The notes under the pieces are model-generated. The model was not told the origin of the DNA. It worked only from the letters and a program-made list of their open reading frames with translations, and did no database searches. The position numbers were made by a program, and so were the translations under genes. Shown in pieces: positions 9,657-19,236 of a stretch of DNA of 55,017 nt. The stretch comes from Betaproteobacteria bacterium (GTDB lineage: Bacteria > Pseudomonadota > Gammaproteobacteria > Burkholderiales > Ferrovaceae), in assembly GCA_018971415.1 (NCBI GenBank), contig JAGXAW010000008.1, positions 1 to 55,017 on the forward strand, written 5' to 3'. Position 1 is the first letter of the stretch. The number at the start of each line of letters is the position of its first letter.

Positions 9657-10333
9657 ACAGATGGCTCTTTTAAATTATTTAAGGCGTCTCGCACTAAGGG
9701 CATTGTAATCGGTTTATGTAAAGACAGCGACCATCGATTTAACTCTTCAAGTACCTGCAGTAAGGACCGAATATCTCTATGCCAACGCTGCAACAGATAG
9801 TGGGCAAGTTCACTGGATAAATCAAAGCCAAGGTTCTGTGCATGTTTTTGTAAAGCGTCGATTTTATTGTCATCACTTAAGGGTTGTAAACGCAATACCA
9901 AGCCCCAACTAAGTCGGGTCGTTAGGTCAGGCAACAAAGGGAGTTGATGGGGTGGGGCATCACCGCTGACCAACAGGTAAAGAGCTTGCTCTCGTCTTTC
10001 GTTAAAGCGGTTAAATAAACTTACCGCTCCCTGACGGGAAAGTTGTTGAACGTCATCGATCAGTAAATAGGTATCTTGAGATTCCTCAATCTGGGTCTCT
10101 GGTGTGGCAACGATATATTGTGAGCTTTGTTGATGAGCAACCAATAAGGCTTGGATGGCTTGTAACAAATGGCTTTTCCCGCTTCCACTCTCTCCCCACA
10201 GATAGATAAATGGATCTCCATGTCCTTGAATCCAATGGTTAAGCAGTGCGATGGTTTCACTGTTTTTACCAATCACAAAATTATCAAAGCTGGGTTGATG
10301 CAGTGGGGGAATCTCAAGGACCAATTGACGCAT
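9653..10333 (-). CDS. hda: DnaA regulatory inactivator Hda
   Basis: Hda is a DnaA-like AAA+ protein that, with the loaded beta clamp, stimulates hydrolysis of DnaA-bound ATP and prevents over-initiation of replication. The 226 residues begin with MRQLVLEIP, whose hydrophobic stretch fits the N-terminal clamp-binding site. They continue with FDNFVIGKN, Walker A WGESGSGKSHLLQA (about 46-59) and Walker B TYLLIDDVQQLS. The DnaA DNA-binding domain IV is absent, as expected for Hda. It sits between an AI-2E permease and a HAD phosphatase, an arrangement seen in other betaproteobacteria. Confidence 0.93.
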   Translation of the reverse strand: MRQLVLEIPPLHQPSFDNFVIGKNSETIALLNHWIQGHGDPFIYLWGESGSGKSHLLQAIQALLVAHQQSSQYIVATPETQIEESQDTYLLIDDVQQLSRQGAVSLFNRFNERREQALYLLVSGDAPPHQLPLLPDLTTRLSWGLVLRLQPLSDDNKIDALQKHAQNLGFDLSSELAHYLLQRWHRDIRSLLQVLEELNRWSLSLHKPITMPLVRDALNNLKEPSV

Positions 10334-10345
10334 TATAAATAAGGG

Positions 10346-11383
10346 TTATTCTGATCTAAGATGTTTAAGGATAATTTTAACGCTAGCTGCCATGGGCAGA
10401 GCGATCAAAATACCGAAGAAACCGAGGAGCTTTCCAAAAGCCAGCAAAGAAAAAATGACCATCACAGGATGTAAGCCAATTCTCTCTCCCACCACTCTTG
10501 GTGTAATCAGCCAAGCTTCTATCAAATGACCAATCAGGAAAACAATACCGACAGATAAGGTAAGTGAAAAACCAGGATCTTGTGCAACACTTGCAATTAA
10601 AGCCAGAAGAAACCCAGTAAAAACCCCAAGATAGGGGATAAACACCAGTGTACCGGTTAATAAACCCAGTGCGTAGCCTGCCTTTAGGTGAATAACAGAC
10701 AGGCCAATACTGTAGAAACCGGCCATGATGAGCATCACCAACAACTGGCCGCGCAGATATTGGCCGAGAATTGTATCGATTTCTTTTGCTATGACGCTCA
10801 CCCTATCGCGTTGCTGCATCGGAAAAAGCGCGAGCAAAAAACCAACCACTTTTTCCCAGTCTTTGGAGAGATAAAAAAAGACCACAGGAATTAGCAAGAT
10901 ACTCAGCAGTGATTCGATAATAACAGCGCTACCATGCGTGGCAGATTGTACTAATTTATCAACATGGCTATTTGATGAATGAAGGTAGTCAATAACATTG
11001 CTTTTGATTTTACTGATATCAAGCCAAGGATTGTCTGAACTCAATGTTGGGATACCCGGTAAGGGTCCTTCTCTTAATCTGTCTAAAATAGAAGGCAATT
11101 GCACTATGAGTTGGTTGATTTCATGAAATAATAACGGCAACACCACAAGAAAGATCAAGGCCAATACACCTAACAGCAGGCATAAAACAATAAATGTGCT
11201 GATCACCCTAGGTAGTGCTAATCGCTGTAAAAATTGAATAACTGGAAAGCATAAGTAAGCCAATAAGATGGCGGCAGCAAAGGGCATCAGTACGGCTGAC
11301 AGTGAATAAATCAGCCATAAGATAAGTAACGTTGCCACCAGTCCCCAAGGGGTAGATGCAGAAAAAGGGTTATTTCGTGACAT
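10346..11383 (-). CDS. AI-2E family transporter (PerM-like permease)
   Basis: A 345-residue inner-membrane protein with about seven to eight hydrophobic segments. They group as two at the N-terminus (LVATLLILWLIYSLSAVLMPF and an adjacent one), one near residues 65-85, and a C-terminal set. The C-terminal region holds FIPYLGVFTGFLLALI and the family hallmark GHLIEAWLITPRVVGERIGLHPV (about 284-306). The family was named for autoinducer-2 export, but other members move ions or have unknown substrates, so function is not assigned. It is 12 bases upstream of hda and is transcribed away from purM, whose start is about 90 bases off. Confidence 0.88.
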   Translation of the reverse strand: MSRNNPFSASTPWGLVATLLILWLIYSLSAVLMPFAAAILLAYLCFPVIQFLQRLALPRVISTFIVLCLLLGVLALIFLVVLPLLFHEINQLIVQLPSILDRLREGPLPGIPTLSSDNPWLDISKIKSNVIDYLHSSNSHVDKLVQSATHGSAVIIESLLSILLIPVVFFYLSKDWEKVVGFLLALFPMQQRDRVSVIAKEIDTILGQYLRGQLLVMLIMAGFYSIGLSVIHLKAGYALGLLTGTLVFIPYLGVFTGFLLALIASVAQDPGFSLTLSVGIVFLIGHLIEAWLITPRVVGERIGLHPVMVIFSLLAFGKLLGFFGILIALPMAASVKIILKHLRSE

Positions 11384-11476
11384 TTAGGTTAAAATAATCG
11401 ATCGAATCATGATTGGCCTATTCTAACAGGTCAAACAGTGATGTCACTCAGTCTGACTATAAATTTGGAGAGTTTT

Positions 11477-12535
11477 GTGTCTGAAAGTTTGAATTCCCCC
11501 TTATCTTACCGAGATGCTGGCGTTGATATTGATGCAGGAGATGCACTGGTTGAGAGAATTAAGCCTCTTGCTAAGCGTACACTTCGCCCTGAGGTTATCA
11601 GCGGTATTGGTGGCTTTGCTGCTCTTGTTGAAATTGGACAACGCTATACTGAGCCAGTCCTTGTCTCAGGTACAGATGGCGTGGGAACAAAGTTAAAGTT
11701 GGCCTTTGAACTCAATCGCCATGACACCGTTGGTATTGATTTAGTGGCGATGAGTGTCAATGACATTTTGGTTCAAGGTGCTGAACCCTTATTCTTTTTA
11801 GACTATTTTGCTTGTGGTCATTTGGATGTGGATATTGCCAGCAGTGTGATTGGTGGGATTGCCAAAGGTTGTGAAGAATCAGGTTGTGCGTTAATCGGTG
11901 GTGAAACCGCTGAAATGCCCGGTATGTATCCTGCAGGGGAGTATGATCTCGCAGGATTTGCGGTTGGTGTGGCTGAAAAAAGCCAACTCATTAACGGGAA
12001 AAATATTTCAGCAGGTGATGTGGTGATTGGCCTTGCTTCCAGCGGACCCCATTCCAATGGTTATTCTTTAATCCGTAAAATTGTTGAACGCTCTGGTCTG
12101 TCATGGGATAGTCCTTTCCCCGGCAATGACTATCCCGGTAAAACACTGGGTGATGTATTAATGTGTCCTACGGCTCTGTACGTAAAACCTATTTTATCTC
12201 TAATGAAAGGTGTTACAGTGAAGGGAATGGCACATATCACTGGGGGGGGATTGGTGGATAATATTCCGCGTGTACTACCCGAAGCATTACAAGCTGAGAT
12301 TCATTCAAGTCTGTGGCAACGTCCTACAGTATTTAATTGGTTACAAAAAACAGGACAGGTTAGCGAAGATGAAATGCACCGTGTGTTTAACTGCGGGATA
12401 GGGTTTGTCGTTATCGTTGCAGCCAACGATCAACAAGCGGCTCTTGATCACCTTGCCTCACAGCATGTTAGTGCAACACCCATAGGAGTGATTAAAGCCC
12501 GCCATTCAGATCAACCCGCGACCATTGTGGTTTAA
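11477..12535 (+). CDS. purM: AIR synthase (phosphoribosylformylglycinamidine cyclo-ligase)
   Basis: PurM closes the imidazole ring of AIR in purine synthesis. The GTG at 11477 is preferred as start because GGAGAG lies five bases upstream and it gives the usual 352 residues beginning [18 protein letters not shown]. An in-frame ATG at 11438 would add 13 residues. Motifs seen are [40 protein letters not shown] and [16 protein letters not shown]. purN follows with one base between them, so the two successive purine-pathway enzymes are co-translated. Confidence 0.96.
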   Translation: MSESLNSPLSYRDAGVDIDAGDALVERIKPLAKRTLRPEVISGIGGFAALVEIGQRYTEPVLVSGTDGVGTKLKLAFELNRHDTVGIDLVAMSVNDILVQGAEPLFFLDYFACGHLDVDIASSVIGGIAKGCEESGCALIGGETAEMPGMYPAGEYDLAGFAVGVAEKSQLINGKNISAGDVVIGLASSGPHSNGYSLIRKIVERSGLSWDSPFPGNDYPGKTLGDVLMCPTALYVKPILSLMKGVTVKGMAHITGGGLVDNIPRVLPEALQAEIHSSLWQRPTVFNWLQKTGQVSEDEMHRVFNCGIGFVVIVAANDQQAALDHLASQHVSATPIGVIKARHSDQPATIVV

Positions 12536-12536
12536 C

Positions 12537-13181
12537 GTGTCAGCACAAGCGTCGATTGTTATTCTCATTTCTGGTCGTGGCTCAAATATGCAAGCCATCA
12601 TTGAGGCCGATTTGCCCATTTCAATTGCGGCTGTCATCAGTAATGAGCCCGAGGCGCCAGGTTTAACCATTGCTCAATCCAGAGGGATTGCAACTAGGGT
12701 GTTAGATCATCGCCTGTTTCAAACGCGCACGCAATATGATGAAAAGCTGATTGAGTTAATTGAGGAATATAGGCCAGGCTTGGTGGTATTGGCTGGTTTT
12801 ATGCGTATTTTAAGCCCCTTGTTTGTTCATCACTTCAAGCGAAAATTAATTAACATCCATCCTTCTTTATTGCCCGCATTTACCGGTTTACATACTCATC
12901 AGCGAGCTATTGATGCAGGCGTCAAGGTACATGGCTGTACCGTTCATTTTGTTACAGAGGAATTAGACAGTGGGCCCATCGTCGCGCAAGCAGTGGTGCC
13001 CGTTTTAGCAGATGATAATGAAAACACGTTGGCGCAACGTGTGTTAAAGGAAGAACATATTATTTACCCTAAGGTAATAGATTGGTGGGCTCAAGGACGT
13101 TTACATTGGAGAGATGATCGAATTGTCGTAGTACCTTCAGACCACCCACAGCAGGCCTTAATTGTGCCTTGCGTGTCATAA
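12537..13181 (+). CDS. purN: Phosphoribosylglycinamide (GAR) formyltransferase
   Basis: PurN formylates GAR with 10-formyl-THF, the third step of purine synthesis. Starting at the GTG one base after the purM stop gives 214 residues. The ORF could also open at a TTG at 12525 inside purM. Signature parts are ISGRGSNMQAII (about 10-21), VLAGFMRILSP, the catalytic INIHPSLLPAF (Asn and His) and HGCTVHFVTEELDSGPIVAQ with the catalytic Asp. The 10-formyl-THF it uses can be made by Fhs, encoded 20 kb downstream. Confidence 0.95.
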   Translation: MSAQASIVILISGRGSNMQAIIEADLPISIAAVISNEPEAPGLTIAQSRGIATRVLDHRLFQTRTQYDEKLIELIEEYRPGLVVLAGFMRILSPLFVHHFKRKLINIHPSLLPAFTGLHTHQRAIDAGVKVHGCTVHFVTEELDSGPIVAQAVVPVLADDNENTLAQRVLKEEHIIYPKVIDWWAQGRLHWRDDRIVVVPSDHPQQALIVPCVS

Positions 13182-14431
13182 TGACAACGCCCATTCATTT
13201 GAATCAATTTCAATCACTGATTGAAGCCTTAAATGAGGTTCTCACTTTTGTTCGTCCAGCGGATGCGGTACTGAGGCAGTTTTTTCGGGAACAATCTAAA
13301 ATTGGCGGTCATGATCGACGCTACATTGTGGAAACGGTTTATGGTGTTTTACGTCATGCCGAGAGTTTAATCCCTTTCGCTCCTTTACATGCATCGCGTC
13401 GCTTGGCCTTATTGTTTCATATGAAAATTGAGGGTCGCAGTCTTCGCGACCTAGAGAGGCTTTGCTCTGAAGAAGAATTGCGATGGTTAAAAGAGGTCAA
13501 GGCCGCCAACTCAGCTCCCTCGCTTTGTGTGCAGACGGGTTTACCTGAATGGATTATTGCAAAGCTCAAAAAGGTTTATGCAGAGCCAGATCTTCTCACC
13601 CTAGGGCGCTCAATGATGCATGAAGCTCCTCTTGATATTCGTGTTAATACTTTCCTTGTTAGCCGTGAGGACGTATTAAATGAATTAAATAGCATGGGTT
13701 TAAAAGTTAGTGTTACACCCCACTCACCCATGGGGATAAGAATTGAAGGAAGACCCTCCCTGCAGGATTTAATGTTATTTAAAAAAGGGTATTTTGAAAT
13801 TCAGGATGAGGGCAGCCAGTTATTGGGGATGATGTTGGCCCCAAAGAGGCGTGATCTGGTGATTGATTTTTGTGCCGGCGCTGGAGGCAAGACGCTTTTA
13901 ATTGCAACACTGATGCAAAATTTAGGTAGAGTCTATGCCTTTGATGTCTCATCCAAGCGATTAGATCAATTAAAGCCGCGTTTAAAGCGCTCTGGACTGT
14001 CAAATATTATGCCAGTCCTCATTGAAAACGAGCGGGATCAGCGGGTTAAGCGCTTACGCGGTAAAGCCGATAGAGTCCTGGTGGATGCGCCCTGTAGTGG
14101 GCTTGGTACCTTAAGACGTAATCCGGACCTTAAATACCGACAGAGTCCGCAGGGTATTGAAGAACTAGTGGCGAAGCAACGGGCGATTTTAGATTCTGCC
14201 GCTCAATGTGTGAAGCCTGGTGGTATGTTAATGTATGCTACCTGTAGTATTTTGCCTGAGGAAAATGAAGAGCAGGTCAGTTGGTTTTCTGAGAAACACC
14301 CCGATTTTGAATTAACTGAAGTCAACCTTGAGGATGTGGGTATGACCAAGGGTCCTTATTTAAAGTGTTTTCCTTACCAACATGGTACTGATGGCTTTTT
14401 TGCTGCCATGTGGCAACGTAAATTAAGTTAG
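13181..14431 (+). CDS. RsmB/NOP2-type RNA m5C methyltransferase
   Basis: This is a SAM-dependent cytosine-5 RNA methyltransferase of the NOL1/NOP2/Sun family. The ATG at 13181 overlaps the purN stop by one base and gives 416 residues. Seen in order are a helical N-terminal region, the SAM-binding DFCAGAGGKTLLIA (about 228-241), VDAPCSGLGTLRRNPD (about 300-315) and MYATCSILPEENEEQV (about 350-365). The cysteines of PCSG and ATCS are the two family cysteines, release and nucleophile. It resembles RsmB, but the NusB-like domain is only weakly evident, so the exact RNA target is open. It is probably the third gene of the purM operon. Confidence 0.87.
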   Translation: MTTPIHLNQFQSLIEALNEVLTFVRPADAVLRQFFREQSKIGGHDRRYIVETVYGVLRHAESLIPFAPLHASRRLALLFHMKIEGRSLRDLERLCSEEELRWLKEVKAANSAPSLCVQTGLPEWIIAKLKKVYAEPDLLTLGRSMMHEAPLDIRVNTFLVSREDVLNELNSMGLKVSVTPHSPMGIRIEGRPSLQDLMLFKKGYFEIQDEGSQLLGMMLAPKRRDLVIDFCAGAGGKTLLIATLMQNLGRVYAFDVSSKRLDQLKPRLKRSGLSNIMPVLIENERDQRVKRLRGKADRVLVDAPCSGLGTLRRNPDLKYRQSPQGIEELVAKQRAILDSAAQCVKPGGMLMYATCSILPEENEEQVSWFSEKHPDFELTEVNLEDVGMTKGPYLKCFPYQHGTDGFFAAMWQRKLS

Positions 14432-14441
14432 GAGTTATTGC

Positions 14442-15701
14442 ATGAGCGATGTCAGTGATTATGGCATTACTTTAGTTGAGTTTTTTCAAGCGTTATTTCA
14501 AACCAAACATCTTTGGCAGATGCCTGTTATTTTTGCTTCGTTAATTATTGCCTTTGGGGCTTCTGCCGTCATGGCAAAGCAAACTTTTGGTAATCGTTTT
14601 CAAGAGGATTTAAGAGGGATTGTGTTTGCTCTCGTGGCAACTGTCACGTTAGATCTCTTTTCACGTTTTTTCTCTCAAGGTCGCCCAGCACCCATTGTGC
14701 ATATGGCCCTTGCCTTAACGCTTACCTTGGGGCTTGCCCGCATCGGTGTTTACGTACTCAAGCATTTGTTCACCATGTCGCAACGTATGCTCAGTTTGCA
14801 AACAGTCTTTGTACGTCTTGTCTGGCTGGGTTTTGCTTTGCATATTACGGGGTTATTGCTTCCTTTATTGGATATCCTTCGAGATCTCACCTTTCCTGTC
14901 GCCGGCAATACGGTCTCGTTACTACAAGTTTTACAAGCCATCTTGGTTTTTTCTATCATGATTGCTCTTGCCCTGTGGTTGGGGACAGCCATAGAACGTA
15001 AGGTCATGCGTACAGAAACGTTAGATGGTAATGCCAAAGCCATAGCTGTTAAGTTACTTAGAGGCCTGGTTTTATTTTTTGCGGTGATTGTGACCTTACC
15101 CATGGTGGGTATTGATTCCACCTTTCTCTCCGTATTGGGTGGTACGCTCGGTGTGGGTTTAGGATTTGGCTTACAAAAAATTGCCAGTAACTACGTTAGT
15201 GGATTTATTATTTTAGCGGACCGTTCAGTGCGTCTTGGAGATACCATTACCATCGACGGAAAGCAAGGCGAGGTATTAAAGCTTGAAGCGCGTTGTACAA
15301 CTCTTAAAGGAGGGGACGGGACGCTTTACGTTCTACCTAACGAGACCTTTATGACGCAGTCGCTGATTAATCACACCCAAGGCGGGGTAGGGTTATACAG
15401 ATCGACTAAACTTCAGGTCATTTATGGTTCAGATTTCACTCAAGTGAAGTCCCTAATTGAAGAAGTTGCTAAACGACAACCACAAATCATGCAAAAACCC
15501 GAACCGACCTTGCATCTCACCCAGTTAGGCAGTCATGGTCTTGAGTTAATGCTGGAGTATTGGATTAGTGATGCGAAAGCGCCTGAGAATGTGATTCGCA
15601 GTCAATTGCTCAGTGAAATCTATAGCGCCTTAAGGGAGGCGGGTATTGAGATGGCCGTGATTGACCCTGTTCGTGGCAGTGCGTCAATCAAGGGGCTATG
15701 A
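14442..15701 (+). CDS. MscS-type mechanosensitive channel
   Basis: A 419-residue inner-membrane protein with five or so hydrophobic segments before residue 240, followed by the MscS core. The pore-lining and beta-domain region reads FLSVLGGTLGVGLGFGLQKIASNYVSGFIILADRSVRLGDTI in sense, with the Gly/Ala-rich TM3 around residues 228-247. It continues to the beta domain KQGEVLKLEARCTTLKGGDG and LPNETFMTQSLINH. Such channels open on membrane tension after hypo-osmotic shock. It starts ten bases after the methyltransferase stop, with GGAG in between. The opg genes in this window serve the same osmotic theme but are not linked. Confidence 0.9.
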   Translation: MSDVSDYGITLVEFFQALFQTKHLWQMPVIFASLIIAFGASAVMAKQTFGNRFQEDLRGIVFALVATVTLDLFSRFFSQGRPAPIVHMALALTLTLGLARIGVYVLKHLFTMSQRMLSLQTVFVRLVWLGFALHITGLLLPLLDILRDLTFPVAGNTVSLLQVLQAILVFSIMIALALWLGTAIERKVMRTETLDGNAKAIAVKLLRGLVLFFAVIVTLPMVGIDSTFLSVLGGTLGVGLGFGLQKIASNYVSGFIILADRSVRLGDTITIDGKQGEVLKLEARCTTLKGGDGTLYVLPNETFMTQSLINHTQGGVGLYRSTKLQVIYGSDFTQVKSLIEEVAKRQPQIMQKPEPTLHLTQLGSHGLELMLEYWISDAKAPENVIRSQLLSEIYSALREAGIEMAVIDPVRGSASIKGL

Positions 15702-15711
15702 TCGTAACTCA

Positions 15712-15740
15712 TTGAGTAAAATGTATTTTTTTGCTATAAT
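15712..15740 (+). promoter_or_regulatory. Sigma70 promoter for the desaturase gene
   Basis: TTGAGT (15712-15717) and TATAAT (15735-15740) are 17 bases apart, with TGC in front of the -10, making an extended -10 element. The short leader holds AAAAGT/ACTTTT, which could form a small hairpin ahead of the AAAGG ribosome site. Confidence 0.8.
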
Positions 15741-15772
15741 AAAAGTGTAAAACTTTTAAAGGTAGCAAATCT

Positions 15773-16954
15773 ATGTGGTTCTCTGGATTCTCACATTTCT
15801 CATGGTGGCAAGATATTATTGTGGCGTTGGTATTAACCCATATCACAATCGTTTGCGTCACTGTTTTTCTACATCGCCACCAAGCTCATCGTGCGCTTGA
15901 GTTAGGACCTGTTGCCAGCCATTTCTTCCGCTTTTGGTTGTGGATGACCACGGGTATGGTCACTAAAGAATGGGCGGCAATTCACCGTAAACATCATGCT
16001 AAATGTGAAACCGTTGAAGATCCTCACAGCCCTCAGATTTTAGGTTTAAACAAAGTGTTATGGGGTGGGGTTGTTTTGTATGTGAAAGAGAGCCGCAATA
16101 AAGTCACCATGGAGCGTTATGGCCATGGCACGCCTGATGATTGGATGGAGCGTAATGTTTACGCCAAACACAGTCGCTTAGGCGTTACCATTATGGCTTT
16201 ATTGAATATGGCCCTTTTTGGTGTAATTCCTGGGATGTTAATTTGGCTGGTACAAATGCTTTGGATTCCTTTCTGGGCGGCAGGCGTGGTGAATGGCTTG
16301 GGCCACTTCTGGGGTTATCGCAATTTTGAGTGCCGTGATTCTAGCACCAACATTTTTCCGTGGGGGATTATTATTGGTGGTGAAGAATTGCATAATAACC
16401 ATCATACCTTTGCCACCTCTGCGAAATTGTCTAATCGTTGGTATGAGTTTGATATAGGCTGGATGTATATTCGCATCCTTGAAATGCTAGGTCAGGCAAA
16501 AGTCAAAAATGTTGCACCAACTGTAAGTTTAGATCGTAGAAAATCAAGCTGCGACGAGGCTACCCTGCAGGCCATTATTCGTAATCGATATGATGTCATT
16601 GCTCGCTATGCTGCTGAGTTATCTAAAACCTGTTCTCAAGAACTGGGGCATTTAACCCAAGGTCATGGTTTACCGAAACGCAGTGAAATGCTAGCCATGG
16701 TAAACCGCTGGTTACATCGTGATAGTGATAAACTTAAAGAGCTAGAGCGTCAGGTATTGTCTAAGGTCATGGCAGAGAGTAAATGTCTACAAACAGTCAT
16801 TACCATGCGTGATGAGCTTTCTGCTTTGTGGACTAAAACCAATGCAACAAGAGAGCAGTTGGTCCATGATTTAACAGCATGGTGTGAGAAAGCTGAGGGG
16901 AGTGGTATTACGGCCCTAGAGCGTTTCTCTCGTACACTCAAAGCCTACGTATAA
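15773..16954 (+). CDS. Membrane fatty-acid (acyl-CoA type) desaturase
   Basis: A di-iron membrane enzyme that introduces a double bond into acyl chains and so tunes membrane fluidity. The 393 residues carry the three histidine boxes: HRHQAH (about 34-39), HRKHH (about 71-75) and HNNHH (about 207-211). Hydrophobic segments lie between them. After about residue 240 comes a 150-residue hydrophilic helical tail, longer than a minimal desaturase and rich in Arg, Lys and Glu; its role is unknown. The gene has its own strong promoter and is monocistronic by context. Confidence 0.9.
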   Translation: MWFSGFSHFSWWQDIIVALVLTHITIVCVTVFLHRHQAHRALELGPVASHFFRFWLWMTTGMVTKEWAAIHRKHHAKCETVEDPHSPQILGLNKVLWGGVVLYVKESRNKVTMERYGHGTPDDWMERNVYAKHSRLGVTIMALLNMALFGVIPGMLIWLVQMLWIPFWAAGVVNGLGHFWGYRNFECRDSSTNIFPWGIIIGGEELHNNHHTFATSAKLSNRWYEFDIGWMYIRILEMLGQAKVKNVAPTVSLDRRKSSCDEATLQAIIRNRYDVIARYAAELSKTCSQELGHLTQGHGLPKRSEMLAMVNRWLHRDSDKLKELERQVLSKVMAESKCLQTVITMRDELSALWTKTNATREQLVHDLTAWCEKAEGSGITALERFSRTLKAYV

Positions 16955-17019
16955 TTTTTTATAACGAAAAGTTATTACTACGTAATTTTTTAGTTTAATT
17001 AAGTATATAAGTTTCGTCT

Positions 17020-17059
17020 AAAATAGGTAGATCTAATTCATGGGTCTGCCTATTTTTTT
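17020..17059 (+). promoter_or_regulatory. Hairpin abutting the cysI start codon (terminator-like leader)
   Basis: AAAATAGGTAGATC (17020-17033) pairs with GGTCTGCCTATTTT (17043-17056), with two G-U pairs and a nine-base loop. TTT and the cysI ATG at 17060 follow at once. A -10-like TATATA lies at 17004-17009. There is no ribosome-binding site between hairpin and start. It may end the desaturase transcript, act as a cysI attenuator, or both. Confidence 0.5.
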
Positions 17060-18742
17060 ATGTATATATACGACGAAATTGATCAACAAATTGTCAACGA
17101 ACGAGTCGCACAATTCCGCGATCAAACCTTACGTTTTTTAGAGGGCAAGTTAACGGAAGAGGAATTTAGACCTCTACGTTTACAAAATGGTCTATATATT
17201 CAACGCCATGCTCCTATGCTACGTATCGCCATTCCTTATGGTGTCCTGTCAAGCAAACAATTAAGGCAGTTGGCTTATATTGCGCGCACCTATGACCGCG
17301 GCACAGGGCATTTCACCACCCGTCAGAACATACAATTTAATTGGCCTAAGCTTGCTGATGTCCCCAATATTCTTTCTGATTTAGCGGATGTACAAATGCA
17401 TGCCATTCAAACCAGTGGCAATTGCGTACGCAATACAACCACTGATCATTTTGCAGGTGTGGCGTTTGATGAAATTATTGACCCTCGAGTTTATTGCGAA
17501 CTTATTCGACAGTGGTCTACCTTTCATCCGGAGTTCGCTTTTTTACCCAGAAAATTTAAAATTGCCGTTAACGGTTCGAGGGAAGACCGTGCAGCCACCT
17601 TGGTGCATGATATTGGCCTTCATGCCCTATTGAATGATCGAGGTGAATTAGGCTTTCGAGTGATGGTGGGAGGTGGACTTGGTAGAACGCCAATGATTGG
17701 TGTTGTTATCCGTGAATTCTTACCGGAAAAACATTTACTAAGTTATCTTGATGCCATTTTACGGATTTATAACCGTTATGGTAGACGTGATAACAAATAC
17801 AAAGCCAGAATTAAAATCTTAGTGAAAGCCATGACAGCCGAAAAATTTGCGGCTGCAGTGGAAGAAGAGTGGTCAAGGATCAAAGATGGTCCAACCACTT
17901 TAATTGACGAGGAAGTCAAACGGATTAAAGCCCGGTTTCCAGAAAAACCCTATCAAACTCTGGCTGCTGAGTTACCCGAGGAAGTTAAACACTTTGTTAA
18001 TCAGCCCCATGTAAAAGCCTGGTATGAACGTAATGTATTTGCGCATAAACAGCCAGGATATAAAGCTATCACGGTGTCTCTAAAAGCCTTGGGACACGCA
18101 CCAGGGGACATGAGCGCAGAACAAATGGAGGTGGTGGCCCGCCTAGCTGAAGAGGTGGGTTTTGGCGACATTCGAGTGAGTCACGAGCAAAACTTGATTT
18201 TGCCAGATGTTCCCAATACCGCCATTCCTCAAGTCTATGAGGCATTACGCCAATGGGGTTTGGTGACAGCCAATATTGGTTTACTGTCAAATATTATCTC
18301 CTGCCCGGGGGGAGACTATTGCTCGCTCGCTAATGCGCGCTCAATTCCTGTAGCGCAGGCCATACAACAACAATTCTCTGATTTGGACTATTTGTACGAT
18401 ATTGGTGAATTAGATCTCAACATATCAGGTTGCATGAATGCGTGTGGACACCATCATATTGGCCATATTGGTATTTTAGGTGTTGATAAACACGGTGAAG
18501 AATTTTATCAAATCACTATTGGTGGCTCGCAAGCACCAGCTAGACTCGGTAAGGTTATTGGTCCATCCTTAAAACAAGAGGATGTTCCGCAGGCCATTGA
18601 AGCATTAATTACTGTTTATCTAGAGACGCGCGAGAGCACAGAAGAGCGTTTTGTTGATGTGGTGGAGCGCTTAGGGCTCGATCCTTTTAAAGTCGCTGTT
18701 TACGGACAAAAGGATGCACACACTGAGGTAAATCATGACTAA
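17060..18742 (+). CDS. cysI: Sulfite reductase hemoprotein (CysI/NirA type)
   Basis: This enzyme reduces sulfite to sulfide by six electrons using siroheme coupled to a 4Fe-4S cluster. The 560 residues show the duplicated ferredoxin-like/siroheme layout: RLQNGLYIQRHAPMLRIAIP (about 40-60), an early TTRQNIQFNW (about 93-102), and the cluster ligands in ISCPGGDYCSLA (about 412-423) and ISGCMNACGHHHIGHIG (about 456-472). The start is supported because the N-terminal residues look conserved, although it lacks a clear ribosome site. No flavoprotein subunit (CysJ) is nearby, so the electron donor is unknown. It heads the sulfate-assimilation operon. Confidence 0.93.
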   Translation: MYIYDEIDQQIVNERVAQFRDQTLRFLEGKLTEEEFRPLRLQNGLYIQRHAPMLRIAIPYGVLSSKQLRQLAYIARTYDRGTGHFTTRQNIQFNWPKLADVPNILSDLADVQMHAIQTSGNCVRNTTTDHFAGVAFDEIIDPRVYCELIRQWSTFHPEFAFLPRKFKIAVNGSREDRAATLVHDIGLHALLNDRGELGFRVMVGGGLGRTPMIGVVIREFLPEKHLLSYLDAILRIYNRYGRRDNKYKARIKILVKAMTAEKFAAAVEEEWSRIKDGPTTLIDEEVKRIKARFPEKPYQTLAAELPEEVKHFVNQPHVKAWYERNVFAHKQPGYKAITVSLKALGHAPGDMSAEQMEVVARLAEEVGFGDIRVSHEQNLILPDVPNTAIPQVYEALRQWGLVTANIGLLSNIISCPGGDYCSLANARSIPVAQAIQQQFSDLDYLYDIGELDLNISGCMNACGHHHIGHIGILGVDKHGEEFYQITIGGSQAPARLGKVIGPSLKQEDVPQAIEALITVYLETRESTEERFVDVVERLGLDPFKVAVYGQKDAHTEVNHD

Positions 18743-19235
18743 GCAAATATTAAACGAAGTGATTGTGGAGAATCCCTTTCAGGAAGTAGCTGACCTTAAT
18801 ACGTTGTCATCTTACTCTCACGTGATTATACCGATTGAGTTGTATCTCGAGCACAGTAGTGCCTTTGAGCAATTTCAAGGCGAGCTTGGGATTCGTATCG
18901 GTACCGACCAAGATTTGGCTTTATTGGTGCCTATTTTAAGTAAGATTAGTTTAATTGAAGTGCGCTATGACAGTTTTACAGATGGACGGGGTCATTCACT
19001 GGCTCGTTTGTTAAGAGAGGCTTATCACTACAAAGGCATCTTAAGAGCCAGCGGTGATGTATTTAAAGATACGCTTTATTATTTAAAACGCTGCGGTTTT
19101 AATGCGTTTTTAGTAAAAGAAAGTGAAACCCTTGATCATGCATTGCAGGGATTAAACGTATTTACAGAGAGCTATCAGGCAGCGGTTGATCAGATTCCTT
19201 TGTTTCGTCGACGGGTAGAGTTATTAAGGATTTAA
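18735..19235 (+). CDS. DUF934 protein of the sulfate-assimilation operon
   Basis: A 166-residue protein of the DUF934 family, which in beta- and alphaproteobacteria regularly sits between sulfite reductase and APS reductase genes. The typical core is seen in the run IEVRYDSFTDGRGHSLARLLRE (about 75-95), followed by GDVFKDTLYYLKRCGFNAF. The family has no established biochemical activity. Proximity suggests a role in sulfite reduction, perhaps as an accessory or electron-transfer partner of CysI. It overlaps cysI by eight bases and is one base from cysH. Confidence 0.9.
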   Translation: MTKQILNEVIVENPFQEVADLNTLSSYSHVIIPIELYLEHSSAFEQFQGELGIRIGTDQDLALLVPILSKISLIEVRYDSFTDGRGHSLARLLREAYHYKGILRASGDVFKDTLYYLKRCGFNAFLVKESETLDHALQGLNVFTESYQAAVDQIPLFRRRVELLRI

Positions 19236-19236
19236 C

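Noticed and set aside
14750-15121. Minus-strand frame of 123 codons opposite the MscS gene
   Set aside because: Shadow of the channel gene with no domain-like content.
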